Assembly: GCA_036435485.1 (NCBI GenBank)
Contig: CM071597.1
Span: 53,055,881-53,119,880 of the forward strand
Reading direction: 5' to 3'
Length of the DNA: 64,000 nt
DNA from: Saposhnikovia divaricata
Lineage: Eukaryota > Streptophyta > Magnoliopsida > Apiales > Apiaceae
Below the pieces are notes generated by a model, which worked only from the letters and a program-made list of their open reading frames with translations, made no database searches and was not told the origin of the DNA. Both the position numbers and the translations under genes were made by a program. This document shows positions 47,275 to 59,640 of this stretch, piece after piece. Every line of letters starts with the position of its first letter. Positions within the stretch are counted from its first letter, which is position 1.

Positions 47275-48430
47275 GCTTCTGCTTACGAGCATATCGGATT
47301 CCTGGCAGCCAGCATTATGAAAAGAGGGTATCGGAGAGTGAAGAATAATTAATTGAGGGCATGTTATATGCAAAGTGATATTATATCAGATGTATATTTA
47401 GTTTGAATTGTTGCGAAAACTTTGACTTTTCTCTCCCCTGTGTTTCATCTCGACTTGATACTCCAACTATTCTTTTAAAATATTTCTTGTGCACGATGTT
47501 ATTAGGTTTGCTGCTGCTTCTAAGAACATTTACTTCATTTTATGCATTGTGGGTGAATGTTGGTGGAATTTACATACGTTAGGACATAGGTGAATACCGA
47601 GATATAGTGAGACTTACAGGTCATGCTCGGGGTAAATTGAGACTTATGAGTCACTTCCCCGAACAAGGCCCTAAATGTGCTCGTAGTTAAATCCTCTTTC
47701 TCTCTTTCGTTCCAAATGCACATTTTGGTATCCACTTCCAACTATGAATTAATGGTTTTCAAGACGGAATATATTTGGTACTGCGGGTGCACAATGTTAA
47801 ATTGTATAGGTTAAACTGAAAGATGCTTTTACATCAACACCAGGGCAGCTAGCTTATTGGTCTTGCTACTCCCCGAGGTTATAGTATTTTTGTATTTACA
47901 GATTTGCTCCTATAAATATTGTAGTGATGAATGATACTTTCTAGTTTCTATAAAGAGTGCCTTCGACTTATATGGTACTCTTTATACTACTACTATTATC
48001 ATAAAGAGAATAAAAATTGTACCAATTTGAGCTGGAGTGGCCACTTCGATTTTCATTTGAATATTTTTATTTAGTTTTGCAAATTGGTTTCCATTTTAAA
48101 TTGTGGTGGTTATATTAAAGTTTAGCTTGGATTCCTATAGGACAATATTTTAAATTTATATTAAACTTAAAAATAGATCAAGTTGAATGAAATAATCAAA
48201 TAACTAAAGATAAAAGAAAATTCGACATTAAATGTATACAAAGTACAAAATAAAAATACAAGGAATTTTTAAACACTTTCATGGTTAAAAAACAAAAGAA
48301 AAGAAAAAGAAAAATTGAGGTTGGATAGGATTAGGAACCCTAAAGAAGAGTTGAGTTGAGACTAATAGGAGGGAGGATTAAAAAGGTGTGATTCTAATAA
48401 CATATGCAGTCTAGCTAGTTAGAGTGAGCG
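47275..48430. other. VHA-e 3' UTR and FtsZ1 upstream region
   Basis: The first 150 bases or so are probably VHA-e 3' UTR; the rest is intergenic and includes the FtsZ1 promoter. No convincing additional gene; a 68-codon minus-strand frame at 47535-47741 shows no family likeness. No TATA box singled out. Confidence 0.5.
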
Positions 48431-51400
48431 ATGTCTGCGCTTCAGCTCAGAACCCCAACTCTAATGTCTTCTTCTTCTTCGTCTTACTCTTCAATTGGGG
48501 GTGGGGGGTCTTATTGTCAACACCGCATTTCCACACCACAACTCTATCCACCCATTTCTAAACTCAGGTGCCCACCAACTAGACGACGTCGCATTTCTTG
48601 TTCTTTTGCTCAATTGGACTCTGCCAAGATTAAGGTCGTCGGTGTCGGTGGTGGCGGCAACAATGCCGTTAATCGTATGATTGGCAGTGGCTTACATGTT
48701 CGTCTTTTACTCCCTTCCCTCTATTTGGGTTTCTTTGTTTTTTTGTGTGTGTCATGTTTTAGTCCATTCTATCCTCGCTCTTCCCTTAAGGAACTTTGTA
48801 TTTGCTCAATTATTATTCCCCAATTTTATCCTTATATTATTACTTATTTATATTATTTATTATCGTATTTGAAGTCTTGCAATCAGTTTGTAGTGCAAAC
48901 TGTTTTAAGTATAGATGACCGGTGTATGTTAAGTCCATATTGTAATTGTCCGTACAAAGCTCGTCTAGCAAGTAGAATCCTTATTACAAAACATTCCTCT
49001 TTTCTTATATCCCTTTTGTTTCAGCAATGTATAGTAGCCATTTACTACTCTGCAAGGCTTTCGACTTGGAATCACCTTTTCGTCTCTGTCAAAATAATGT
49101 TTTGATTAAAAGACATTGCATTGTCAAAAGGGAATTTCCCCATTATTACTGTATTTTTTATTGTACATTTTTTGTCTCTGTTGTTTAGCTCTATTAATAC
49201 CTTGCATTATTGTAGCCATTTGAACAATGACAATGTTGATCTTTGTGGTATATAGGGTGTTGATTTCTTCGCCATAAACACAGATGCTCAGGCGCTGTTT
49301 CAATCTGCAGCTGAGAACCCTCTTCAGATTGGAGAGCTTTTGACCCGTGGACTTGGTTTGACACTCTTATCGTTATTTAAGTTTCTTTATGTTAATTTTA
49401 TATCATTTGAAGTTTCGACTTGGGTATGTTTACCAAATGAACAAAGTAAAATCTCATTTTAAGGACTTGCTGTCTTATATTTGTTGACCATCGTCAGACC
49501 AGTGGTCCTTCCAACAGTGTATTGGTGCCTATCCTGCTGTAACATGTCTATGTCATGATTTCCATTGATAAATATTTGTAATGATGCAGGTACGGGTGGA
49601 AATCCACTTTTAGGGGAACAGGCTGCAGAAGAATCAAAGGAAGCCATTGCAAATGCTCTGAAAGGATCAGATCTTGTCTTTATAACAGCAGGTATGGGTG
49701 GCGGTACAGGGTCTGGTGCTGCTCCAGTAGTCGCTCAGATATCAAAAGAAGCAGGTTATCTAACTGTTGGTGTTGTCACCTATCCATTCAGCTTTGAAGG
49801 ACGTAAAAGATCCGTGCAGGCAGGTGCTGTTTTTCCTTTTCCAAGATTTTGCTTCTTGGGGTTGTTTATATCATTTAGCATTCAGAATTTTAATTATGTT
49901 ATCTACAATGTTGTGTACCTGAAGCACAATTTAGTAATTTACAAATGGGAGCTGCTAAGCAATAAACTGTTTCTAAGTAATTTGGACAACCAATTTTTCT
50001 TTTTTATATAAAAATTTTCTGCTCGAGTAATGCCACCTGCTTATGAACATCTAAAAGTAAAAATATACTTTTGAGGTTTAGCATAGCCTTAATATTTCTC
50101 ATATAGTCATATTGATCTAGAGAGCTACATCAAGTCGAGGTTGTAGCAGCAGCATACAAAATAATTTACCCACTCTCTGTGCTAATGTTGATCTTATAGC
50201 TCTTATATCTGCTTCATTTGCAGGCACTGGAGGCCATTGAAAAGTTGCAGAAAAATGTTGATACTTTAATAGTGATTCCCAATGACCGTCTATTGGACAT
50301 TGCTGACGAACAGACCGCGCTTCAGGATGCTTTCCTTCTGGCAGATGATGTCCTACGTCAAGGGGTCCAAGGAATTTCAGACATAATCACGGTGGGTGTT
50401 CTTTCAGAGTCTGAATCCCCGCTATACGTGTTAGGGTTAGAAAAAAAAAAGTCTTTTAAGAGGATATATAGTTATATACAACTCATCTTAAAAAGGAATG
50501 AAGTGACTTAACTCTTTATTAGCACAAAGAAGAAACTTCTGTTGGAATTGACTTCCTGTTAACGGGGTTTACTGGCATATTGGGTTGCAACACTATTATT
50601 ACTTATTAGTTGTCTTTAGTCTGTATCTGTATATTTGGCATGCATTTGAACTGCTGATTGCATCTTGATGCTTATTTTTAACTGGTCTTTGTTGTGTAGA
50701 TACCTGGGCTGGTCAATGTGGATTTCGCAGATGTAAAGGCAGTCATGAAGGACTCTGGGACAGCAATGCTTGGAGTTGGCGTTTCTTCTAGCAAGAATCG
50801 TGCTGAAGAAGCAGCTGAACAGGCAACTCTGGCTCCTTTGATTGGGTCATCAATTCAATCTGCTACTGGAGTAGTATATAACATTACGGGAGGGAAAGAT
50901 ATAACTTTGCAAGAAGTGAACCGGGTATCTCAGGTAGCGTTAGTTTCTTTTTTTACATTAAGTTCGATTCACCAACGTAATCGCTAATTGGATAATGTAG
51001 ATAAAACCAGTTATACAGAAAGGATAATAAATAAAGTCGTAGGTCACGTTCATTACCGAGCCCCTGAAGTTTATTTGTTTTTACTTGTGATACTTGAACA
51101 ATCTTAGAAACACATATCTTAGAAAGATTGGGCACATCTGTGCATGTATTTGCACCTGTTAAATATCTGAAAAGATGTTACTTCTGATTCTTTGTTCCAG
51201 ATTGAAGTTGTTGACTATTGAAAATTGCAGTAATTGGAAATAATCCTCAGAACCTGCAAATGTCACTCTCTACCTTTTGTTTATGTTTAGTCTTGTATGG
51301 GGATCTCAATTTTTGTAAATTGCAGGTTGTAACAAGTTTGGCAGATCCTTCCGCTAACATAATATTTGGAGCAGTTGTGGATGAAAGGTACAACGGGGAG

Positions 51401-51589
51401 ATCCATGTTACTATAGTTGCCACAGGCTTTGCACAGTCATTTCAGAAGACGTTTTTGACGGAACCTAAAGGGTTAAAATCAAATGAAAGAGGGGCAGGAG
51501 GGCAAGAAAGCATAAAATCAACTATTCCCCTCAAGACATTAACACCTTCCGGCACTCAAAGATCAAATCCAAGAAAGCTCTTCTTTTGA
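48431..51589 (+). CDS. FTSZ1: Plastid division protein FtsZ1, six exons
   Basis: Exons 48431-48697, 49256-49355, 49590-49819, 50224-50391, 50700-50933 and 51326-51589 give 420 residues. Residues 1 to about 60 are a Ser- and Arg-rich chloroplast transit peptide. The GTPase domain starts at KIKVVGVGGGGNNAVNRM (about 66), carries the tubulin/FtsZ signature MGGGTGSG (about 158-165) and the NDRLLDIADEQT segment. The C-terminal domain runs to about residue 380. The end (NPRKLFF) lacks the conserved C-terminal core peptide of FtsZ2, which supports the FtsZ1 class. It polymerises with FtsZ2 into the stromal ring that constricts chloroplasts. The intron after exon 3 begins with GC rather than GT. It lies downstream of VHA-e on the same strand. 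Confidence 0.95.
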
Positions 51590-52969
51590 ATAATCTCTTC
51601 TTATATTTTTGTATGTTGCACTTGTCTAGATCTGATTAGATTGTCCACCCCATCCCACTAAGAACAGTGAAAGTGGGTCTTTTAGGCATTTGGTTGTGTA
51701 ATGATATTAATATGTATTATAGATGGTTTCCCTTTTGCTTTTATCTCCAAGCACAATATATAGATTGATTTTCGTTTGACTTGAAGTTTCTTTATCCAGC
51801 GTTAACTTAGTGGCATGCCTGTATGTATTCATCGCAAAGATGGGTACAAGTTTCATCGTGATCAATACATTGATGTGCTTCAAGTGTAATTTGTCGAAAC
51901 CAATCCAACATATTCAGGCTAATTTCTAGACAATGAGCTGAAGAATATTTATAAGAGAACAATCACGCGAATCATATGGTGCTTGTTTTGCATGAGGCCA
52001 ATTCTTAAAAGACTTGTAACTTCTCTTCTTGAAATCAAAAAATGAACCACACTTGGCATAATAGATAAGAAAGAATAAGTTTATTATTATGACAATCATC
52101 CTGAATTCCTAACGATTTAGTTATGCAATCGTATACACAAAGCATAGCACTTTTTGTGCCACTGGAGTCTTGTAACTCCATATATTTAATTACTGTCATC
52201 TCCAGATTCTCAGGGGAAGACATAACAACATATTTACTGCCATCTCCAGATTATCAGAGGAAGACAACATACAAATGGAAGCCTTCTTTCTCCAAAACTT
52301 CTGTAGCAGCATCACAGTTGTCCAGCATACATGACCTCCCCTCCACTTCCAAGCCTGTTTGATGCAATTCACTTCTTCATTCAGTCAGTACTTTTTGCCA
52401 CTGCTGCGTCCTAATAAATTATCTGTTGGTAAAATGCCTCCGCATTGCCGCTAAACTAACATCAGAAGAACCCCTCCCCTTTCATACTCCAATTCTTTAA
52501 ATGTTAACTGGAAAGGAATTTGCTTTAATCACACACATCAACCTTCAATCGCTACTCTCTTAAGAGGTGATTTTTGCACAACCTCGTTCATAGTTCTTTT
52601 ATGTATATCTTACATGATGTATACTTGCTTTTCATATATCTTAATAAATTAGATAAGAACAGAGGGTAGAAAATTCTTCAGAGACAAAAAATGGTGATTG
52701 ATGCTCAATTGCTTATGGTACCTTAACCATACGGCAAGATAACAAATTTAATTATGTAGAACAATAATAAAATAAAAAATGAACGCATTTGATTGCAGGT
52801 GATTCCATTCAACGTATTACACTACAAACATTAATCAACTTACAGTAAAATAACATGTGACCACATATAAGATGAAATAAACAGAGCAATACAATCTGAA
52901 TAACCTTATGGTCATAGAAGTGTGACCTGTCTTCTATTAATTAGATAGAGATAATTTGTCCACTACATA
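51590..52969. other. FtsZ1 3' UTR and intergenic sequence
   Basis: The probable 3' UTR runs to about 51750. Beyond that I see no gene. A 40-bp segment containing tcatctccagatt is imperfectly repeated in tandem at about 52195-52275. Confidence 0.45.
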
Positions 52970-53751
52970 TAATTCCAACTCAAACATTAGTTTAAGACCT
53001 TTGTTTAGCAGAATCACCTTAAAAACCCTTCGTGCTTCAACATGTCTACCTATATGAAGAAGAAAATTCCGTCATGCAAATTTCAGTTGTAGGTGTCAAA
53101 CCTTTAAGGGCATTTGTTGAAAGAGATCTACTGTAAGTTTCAATTGTGGGTGTCAAATTTTCACAACCCATAAATTGAAAGAGGTCTATTGCTCTGTTAG
53201 TCATTTTCAGTATCTTGATTCTTTCCTTCTTTGCCATTAGAAGGATCAAAATACTAAAGGATAGCAATGAAGAAGCTTATCTCCTAATATCAATCTCTCT
53301 TCAACTTATATACTCCTATGGACTGAGGTTGCACAGACCTTGAACTAATTCATCATAGCTCATAACAACGGTTGAAACATCTTTAGTTTACATGCTGGGA
53401 AGGAATATGTCTTTGCATAAAGAATCGATAATTGTGTTATAAGTCACTATATCGTATTTATGCAACTCGCTTCCCGAACATGTAAATACTCCGAGAATCA
53501 TAGAAGTGTGACCTGTCTTGCAGAATCAGCTAATGATGATGGTATAGGCAGATAAAAGAATTAAGATGTTTTGTTTGAAGCAGCTGATCGAACATGAGAT
53601 GAGCGATTAGGGATGGGGATATCGAAGAACATAAGATGAGCATCTTGGAATTGGGATTAGGGTTAGGGTATGTAGAGAAGATAAGATATGAGGCGAAGGC
53701 AGAGGAAGAGGCAGAGGCGGTATATATTGGAGAAATTGTTTGTATCGTCAA
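52970..53751 (-). pseudogene. Degenerate pentatricopeptide-repeat (PPR) gene
   Basis: On the minus strand a frame at about 53460-53405 reads DIVTYNTIIDSLCKD, the hallmark of plant P-class PPR motifs. Farther down, KMTNRAIDLFQFMGCENLTPTIETYS (in pieces) resembles another repeat, and the first frame (53751-53530) ends LMFDQLLQTKHLNSF, like the N-terminus of RPF-type PPR proteins. The frames are broken by stops and shifts and only three or four repeats remain of the usual ten or more. Such proteins bind organelle RNA; this copy is not functional. A 21-bp word (catagaagtgtgacctgtctt) occurs at about 52914 and 53499, flanking much of it. Confidence 0.65.
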
Positions 53752-54757
53752 CTGGGCCAGATTAGATTAGGTCAGATTAAACAGTTTGGGCCTGGAAACA
53801 GACACAGTCAAGAGGATAGTCCCTACCGTGCTACGTTTTTGTTACAATTTCTTTTTTTCATGGTACGTTTTGTGACATAAACGTATACTGTGTTTAGTAT
53901 TTATCTCTCGGCCAATCTTTTTCCCTTTTCTCAATTATAATATTTATTTATTTACAGGTTACCCCAAAAACTGACGAGTGATTACTTTTTATTTGTTTAT
54001 TTCCATAATTTTCTTTTATTCAGTTACGTATTGGTTCAAATTAATTATTACCTTCTTTAGAAATCTTACTATAGTTTTCAATTCAAAATATTCAATTTAA
54101 CTTTTTGAAAATTTCATAATTGCTTCCGAATGACGTGGCACCGATTACATGGTATAATGAAAAAATTTTATTGGAGAAGTTAGTATGAGTGCACGGGGTT
54201 CATATTATTATAACTAATTAAATTTATACATTTAGCATTCGGAAAAGTTTTTTAGAACCAATTCGGGATATCTAACATTTTCCATATATTATATTGTTGA
54301 GATTTTATAAAATATTTTCTAAAATACTTTCACATTATAGATATATTCGCTCACTACAAATATTTCGAAAAGACCATTATCTCGATTTTCTTAAAATTTA
54401 AATCTTATATCATCCGTTTTTCATTCATTATATCCTTATTATATAATAAGGATATAAAAAGCATATGATATACAATTATACTATCAAAAGCATATAATGA
54501 GTTGGAATAAAAGCAGTATAGACTATATAATATATTACCATCTTTGGATTACAAATCAAATCATAAATCAGATACATATTATTGAGATTGGATATCATAT
54601 TCTTATAAATAATAAGCAAAAAAAAAAAAGGATCTTATCTAAATTTTTAGTACTATAAAAAAGCATATAAGACTAAATAGTCAAAAAAATTTTAGATCTA
54701 CATATTACTATTTTCAATGATTGGATACACCTATTACATCCTTATATATGTATGCTA
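53752..54757. other. AT-rich intergenic region
   Basis: No gene seen. It contains a perfect 24-bp palindrome at 54431-54454 (TATCCTTATTAT and its reverse complement). Confidence 0.5.
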
Positions 54758-55636
54758 TCTATACTATTTTATTAAAATCGAAACATTGAAATTTTGGTTT
54801 TCGGTTTGGTTATCCTATTTACTTATATATCTATACTATTATATTAAAACCGAAAGATTGAAAATTTGTCGGTTTGGTTATCCTAATTAATAAAATAAAT
54901 AATAACATAATATATTTAATGGTAATTATCCAATTGCCTTTTTCCCATTTACCTTTAGTTAAAAATGTAATATCCGAAAAATTTTTGAATAAATTTTTCT
55001 TTCTACTCGATGTTTATTTAAATTTTATTTAAGAAACGATGCATTATTATTTATTTTTTATTATTAGTACGTTTTGTAAAATTTTCTAAAATTATATATA
55101 TTCGTATTATATTTAAATATTAGTGTTTATTAAAAAAAATTTTTTTTGAGAAAAATAGTATTTTTAAATTTTGAGTCGTATTTATTTTAAGAAACGAAAT
55201 TAGAATTTCGTTTTAATTAATTAGAAGAGGAAAAACGATATCTTTTCACCAAATATTTCATTAAATATAGACATAATCATTTTTTTTTTATTTTAAAATT
55301 ATTTCATTAATGATTTTGTCTTCCATTTTTTTATATAAATTGTCCACTAAAAATATTAATGGAGCACTAAAATTCCTTTGTCTCCCACAATTAATTCTTT
55401 TTAATTATTAAATAGCCCACTTCATTTTTTGTTCCCCATTTATTAACTTTTTAATTTTATAAAACAAAAATCCAGTTTTTTATTAAATTTCAGATTTCAA
55501 TATAGTGTCAACAGCACAGATGGGAGGGGAGAGGGGATATCAGTTTTCGAACAAAAAAAAAACACCAAAACAAAGCAGGAGAGGAGATATCAGTTTTGAG
55601 GTACCATTTCTTGTCTTCTGTTCGACTAGTGTACAC

Positions 55637-56000
55637 GGGGGGGGGGGGGGGGTTGGTATTGTCAGAGAACAGACGGGGGGGAGGGAATTCACAGGGAGAG
55701 ATTGGGAGAGATTGGGAGAGGTACAGCGAGAGAGAGAGAGAGAGAAGTCGAGAGAGAGATCGAGAAAAAGAGAGAGAGAGAGAGAGAGAGAGGGGGGGCG
55801 AGAGAGAGAGAGACAGAGTTGGACGGGAGAGAGGGAGGGAGAGAGATTTCGAGAGAGAGGGGGAGTTGCGAGAGAGAGATAGCAGGAAGAGAGGGAGAGA
55901 GTGCGGGGTGGGTGGCGCGTGGGACACACGCGCGGTGTGTGTTGGCGTGTGTGCAGCGTGTGTTGGCGTGTGTCCAGCGTGTGTTGGCGTGTGTCCAAAG
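55637..56000. repeat. G run, GA microsatellite and 21-bp GT-rich repeats
   Basis: 16 consecutive G (55637-55652), then GAGA-rich low complexity to about 55890, then about three copies of a 21-bp unit CGTGTGTTGGCGTGTGTCCAG (55935-55998). It produces long spurious open frames in several phases. Confidence 0.9.
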
Positions 56001-58050
56001 TATGTATTGTTAATATTAGATTGTGTCCAATATGTTTATTAATAATATTGAGTTATTATTAATAGAATAAAAGTTTGAATATTTTTACAATGTGGTTTTA
56101 ATAATGGTAATAAAAAGAGATTTAAATTGGAGTGTATTAAAAAGTTAGTGAATAAAATAGTTTTATTAAATAGTTTAATTAATTAAATTGGTGATTGAAT
56201 TATTTATTAATTAAAAATATTTTGTGTAATATATTAAAGATTTATGGTTTTGATAATAAAAGGGGGTTTAATTTATTATTTTGGAATGAATTATAGTTAG
56301 TTTATTATTTAAAAATATTATGTGATTATTTTTCATAATTTAGAGATTTATTGATTTATTAATAAAAAGAGGATTAATTGAGAATAAATAGGATTAAAAA
56401 GGGATATATTTTTTAGATTTATATTTAATATTTCCAAACTATTTTATTAATCGGATAAGACCAGATTTGTTTAGAGACTAAAAAGGGATTGATTTTTTTA
56501 ATTACGAGATTTAAAGGGAAAATTAGTTAGTGAGATTATTATTAATATTTATGGATTTAAATTGAATAAAGATAGATTCTTGAATAATTTTGATTGTGAG
56601 ATTTATATTAATTAAATTAGAATTTTTCTGAGAATTTAGAAGGAATAATTAGAAGTGCATTTTTTTAATAAATAATTGCTAGCAATCATTTAGAATATTT
56701 TGTGAATAATTGGTCGTAAATTAGAGATTTATTGATTCGTTGATAAAAGAGGTATTTAAAATGATGAGGGTATTAAAGTGGAATAGTATTATGGTTTTAA
56801 ATTGAGTAAATGGGATTAATTGTGTCTTGAGGAATTATTTATTTAATTTGAGGATTTATTTATTGTCTCGAGGATTTATATATTTAAATTAAGGATTAAT
56901 TGTTGTCTCGAGGATTAATTGGTTAATTGTACTTCTTTCTCGTGGAGTAAGATAATTGTTGAGGATTATTTATTGATTAAGTTTTTATATAGGATGTCAA
57001 TGGTATTATTTTAGAGGATTGGTATTTAGCATTTTCGGATTATTTTGAAGAACCAGATCGGATCAGATTATTTTAGAAGTTAAAAATCGGATTATTAGTA
57101 AATTATTATTTGTGAGATTTAAAAATGGAAAAGGTTTCGCGTAAAAATGTTGAGTTTGGAATTATTCGAGGAACTATTTTAGGGTAGGATTTAGGATGAG
57201 TTAGGAGATTCGTTTGGAAAAACTTGAAGAACGAAAGTTGTAGATATGCAAGGGTATTATATATCGCTGAATAGAAGTTGATTGAAAGGTGATCAGAAGT
57301 GGAGTTAAATAATAGCTGAACTGGGTCCGAGAAGGTGAAATACCGGAGAACCAGAGGTGTGGAGCAGGTTGGAGTATCGTATCGCAGAACCAGGCAAGTT
57401 TACTAATTCGTACTCCATTGTTCGGAGTATTTCTATTTTTTTAAAAATTCATAATTATGCTGATTAAGTTTTCGGTTATCAAAATCAAGTATTCTTTCGA
57501 GTGATTTATACCAGATTTTTATTCATGCAATTTACATACATATTATTGTTGAGCTGTTATCCAGACGTATTATATCATGAGGTGTTCAAACTTATTTCAT
57601 GAGTTGTTCCATATTGTTGGTACGTTTATTGAGATACTTCATTCGAGTTTATATTTAAGAGTGGGGATATATATAAAGTAAGTTATGTATACTGATATGG
57701 GTCACCTCATTTCGACTCCATAATCAGAACAGTTTTTCATAATAGTTTCCTCTACTCATTCGAGAAGGAAACTATATTATTGGTGTCTATTGTTCATTGC
57801 TTATTAAGGCAAAAGTGACCGGAGTAACGCACCGGCCCAACTGAGTAGTATTTAGGGTGTGATCGAAACTTCGGCACATCCTTCTATCGATAGAAAACGA
57901 GTAGTGATAATGGATTGATCATCCATTTCTTGAGTAGGCGTTATGAGCAGAAATCCAATCATTGACATCCTATCGGTTAACCGATGCCTGTGTGGTTCTG
58001 TTAACTAGGGTGTTGATCTGAGCAGTTGTTATATTATATTATCAATGGAG

Positions 58051-58205
58051 TATTTTGAGAAGTTATTGATTTATCTTCGAGTAGTATTTTGAGAAGTTAT
58101 TGATTTATCTTCGAGTAGTATTTTGAGAAGTTATTGATTTATCTTCGAGTAGTATTTTGAGAAGTTATTGATTTATCGTCGAGTAGTATTTTGAGAAGTT
58201 ATTGA
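58051..58205. repeat. 34-bp tandem repeat
   Basis: Copies of TATTTTGAGAAGTTATTGAT plus 14 more bases start at 58051, 58085, 58119, 58153 and 58187; four full copies and a partial one. Located inside the solo LTR. Confidence 0.95.
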
Positions 58206-58475
58206 GATATATTGGAGTTGAATTTCGAGATTTATAAGAATTTCTGAGTTGATCTCTTTTCAAAAGTAATTATATTTATAACTCTTATAGAGTAGTAAAA
58301 CATATTTTGAGAGAGTTGTGGTTGTATTATATGATATCCGTATATACTTGCTGGGCATTCTTTGGCTCATTCTTGCTATTTAAATATTATTAATCAGCGG
58401 CATCTAAAGACGACTCTAGCATGGTGAATCGTGGCAAAAGAGAAAGAGAAGGGCTATTAACTTCAACCCATTAGC

Positions 58476-59024
58476 TAGGGCTGAGCAAAATCGAGCCGAA
58501 ACCGAAAAACCGAACCGAACCGTGCAAATTCGGTTCGGTTCGGTTCTAATTTTTTGAAAATTTGGTTTATTCGGTCCGGACCGAATAGACCGAAATAAAA
58601 ATCGGTTCGGTTCGGTTCTTTGAAAAATATTTCGGTCCGGACCGAATAGACCGAATAGTCCGAATAATATATACTTTAATATTTATATTTACGTTATATA
58701 CATTTTATATATATCCTATAAAATATAATTATATTATCGTAAATTCTAATTATATCTATGTTGGTGAAATAGTGGTGATTAATTGATTATTATTTTTGTG
58801 ATAAATCATGAATTTTTAGCTTTATTTATAATATAGGGTTTTTTTCAAAAAAAAATTCGGTTTTTTCGGTCCGGACCGAACCGAACCGAATTATTTCGGT
58901 TCGGTCCGGTTCGGTCCATGATTAAACTTCGGTCCGGTTCGGTCTAGAAAAAAATGACATTTCGGTTTTCGGTTTATTCGGTTCGGTCCGGTTCTGGACC
59001 GAACCGACCGAATGCTCAGCCCTA
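58476..59024. mobile_element. hAT-type MITE inside the solo LTR
   Basis: 549 bp with terminal inverted repeats TAGGGCTGAGCA...TGCTCAGCCCTA and an 8-bp target duplication CCATTAGC (58468-58475 and 59025-59032). The subterminal regions are dense with CGGTTCGG and CGGTCCGGACCG words in both orientations. An 8-bp duplication and TAGGG end fit the hAT superfamily. Confidence 0.92.
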
Positions 59025-59640
59025 CCATTAGCCTTATAATATCAAAGGAGGGTACAAGATGGAATAAATTTGTTTAATGCTTTATTGTTGAGTGTTTTGT
59101 ATGTTGTAATAATATTTCAGAGATTCTGGGAGGTGAGTTTGTATTGTAATAACTTTTGTATTTCGAGTGCTTGTTCTAAGACTATAACCTGTGGATTGAA
59201 GGATGGAGTTGTTAAGAATATTGTTGTAGATTATATTATGAGCAGGTGATCGATTTTCCGCAAGAGGTGTAATGACCTGGATTCCTGTAAGGGATTTGGG
59301 GGCGTTACAAAAAATATCACCTTTTATAAACACTTAAACATATCTTTTGATCATTAATATTTACTGTCTAATTAAAACAGGTTACATTTTTTATTTAAAA
59401 CTAATCTTACAATCAATATTATATACCTCAAAATATCACACCATATTTTCCAATTATTAAAAAAAATATTAAGATTCGTATATGTTGTTTAAACTAAGGA
59501 AACATTAGTATAATTCGTAAACATGAGTATATTAAATTAAAATTAAAAAATTATTAAAAATAATGATGATATAAAAACATAATTGTAATATTAAATAAAA
59601 TTTATAACATAAGAAAGGATACCCGTGCATCGCACGGGCA

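Larger units (their letters stand above)
54966..59309 (+). mobile_element. Solo LTR of a Ty3/gypsy element, 4.3 kb
   Basis: Begins TGTAATATCCGAAAAATTTT and ends GGATTTGGGGGCGTTACA; 5-bp duplication AAAAA (54961-54965 and 59310-59314). The Helitron sequence is continuous across it, so the edges are supported by an inferred empty site. No second copy, primer site, gag or pol was seen inside, so it is a solo LTR left by LTR-LTR recombination. The TGTAATATCC...GTTACA termini and the segment near 58360-58430 (cttgctgggcattctttggc) look like long Tekay-type LTRs, by recollection. Without the MITE it would be about 3.8 kb, close to the LTR length of the nested element at 9881-20536. The strand is set by the TG-to-CA reading only. 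Confidence 0.75.
54758..59640 (+). mobile_element. Helitron with doubled 5' end, interrupted by a solo LTR
   Basis: 5' ends TCTATACTATTTTATTAAAATC at 54758 and TCTATACTATTATATTAAAACC at 54830; the body resumes after the LTR at 59315 (TATCACCTTTTATAAACAC). The 3' stem-loop CCCGTGCATCGCACGGG ends at 59639, but the CTAG terminus is missing and a second Helitron segment follows directly. Confidence 0.7.

Noticed and set aside
53655..53668. Telomere-like TTAGGG words (gggattagggttagggta)
   Set aside because: Only two imperfect units and the plant telomere repeat is TTTAGGG; it falls in the PPR-like frame as codons for Pro/Asn.
55505..56042. Several overlapping open frames of 100-150 codons on both strands
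   Set aside because: They are made of GA, G and GT low-complexity repeats inside the solo LTR; every phase is open because the repeats lack stops.
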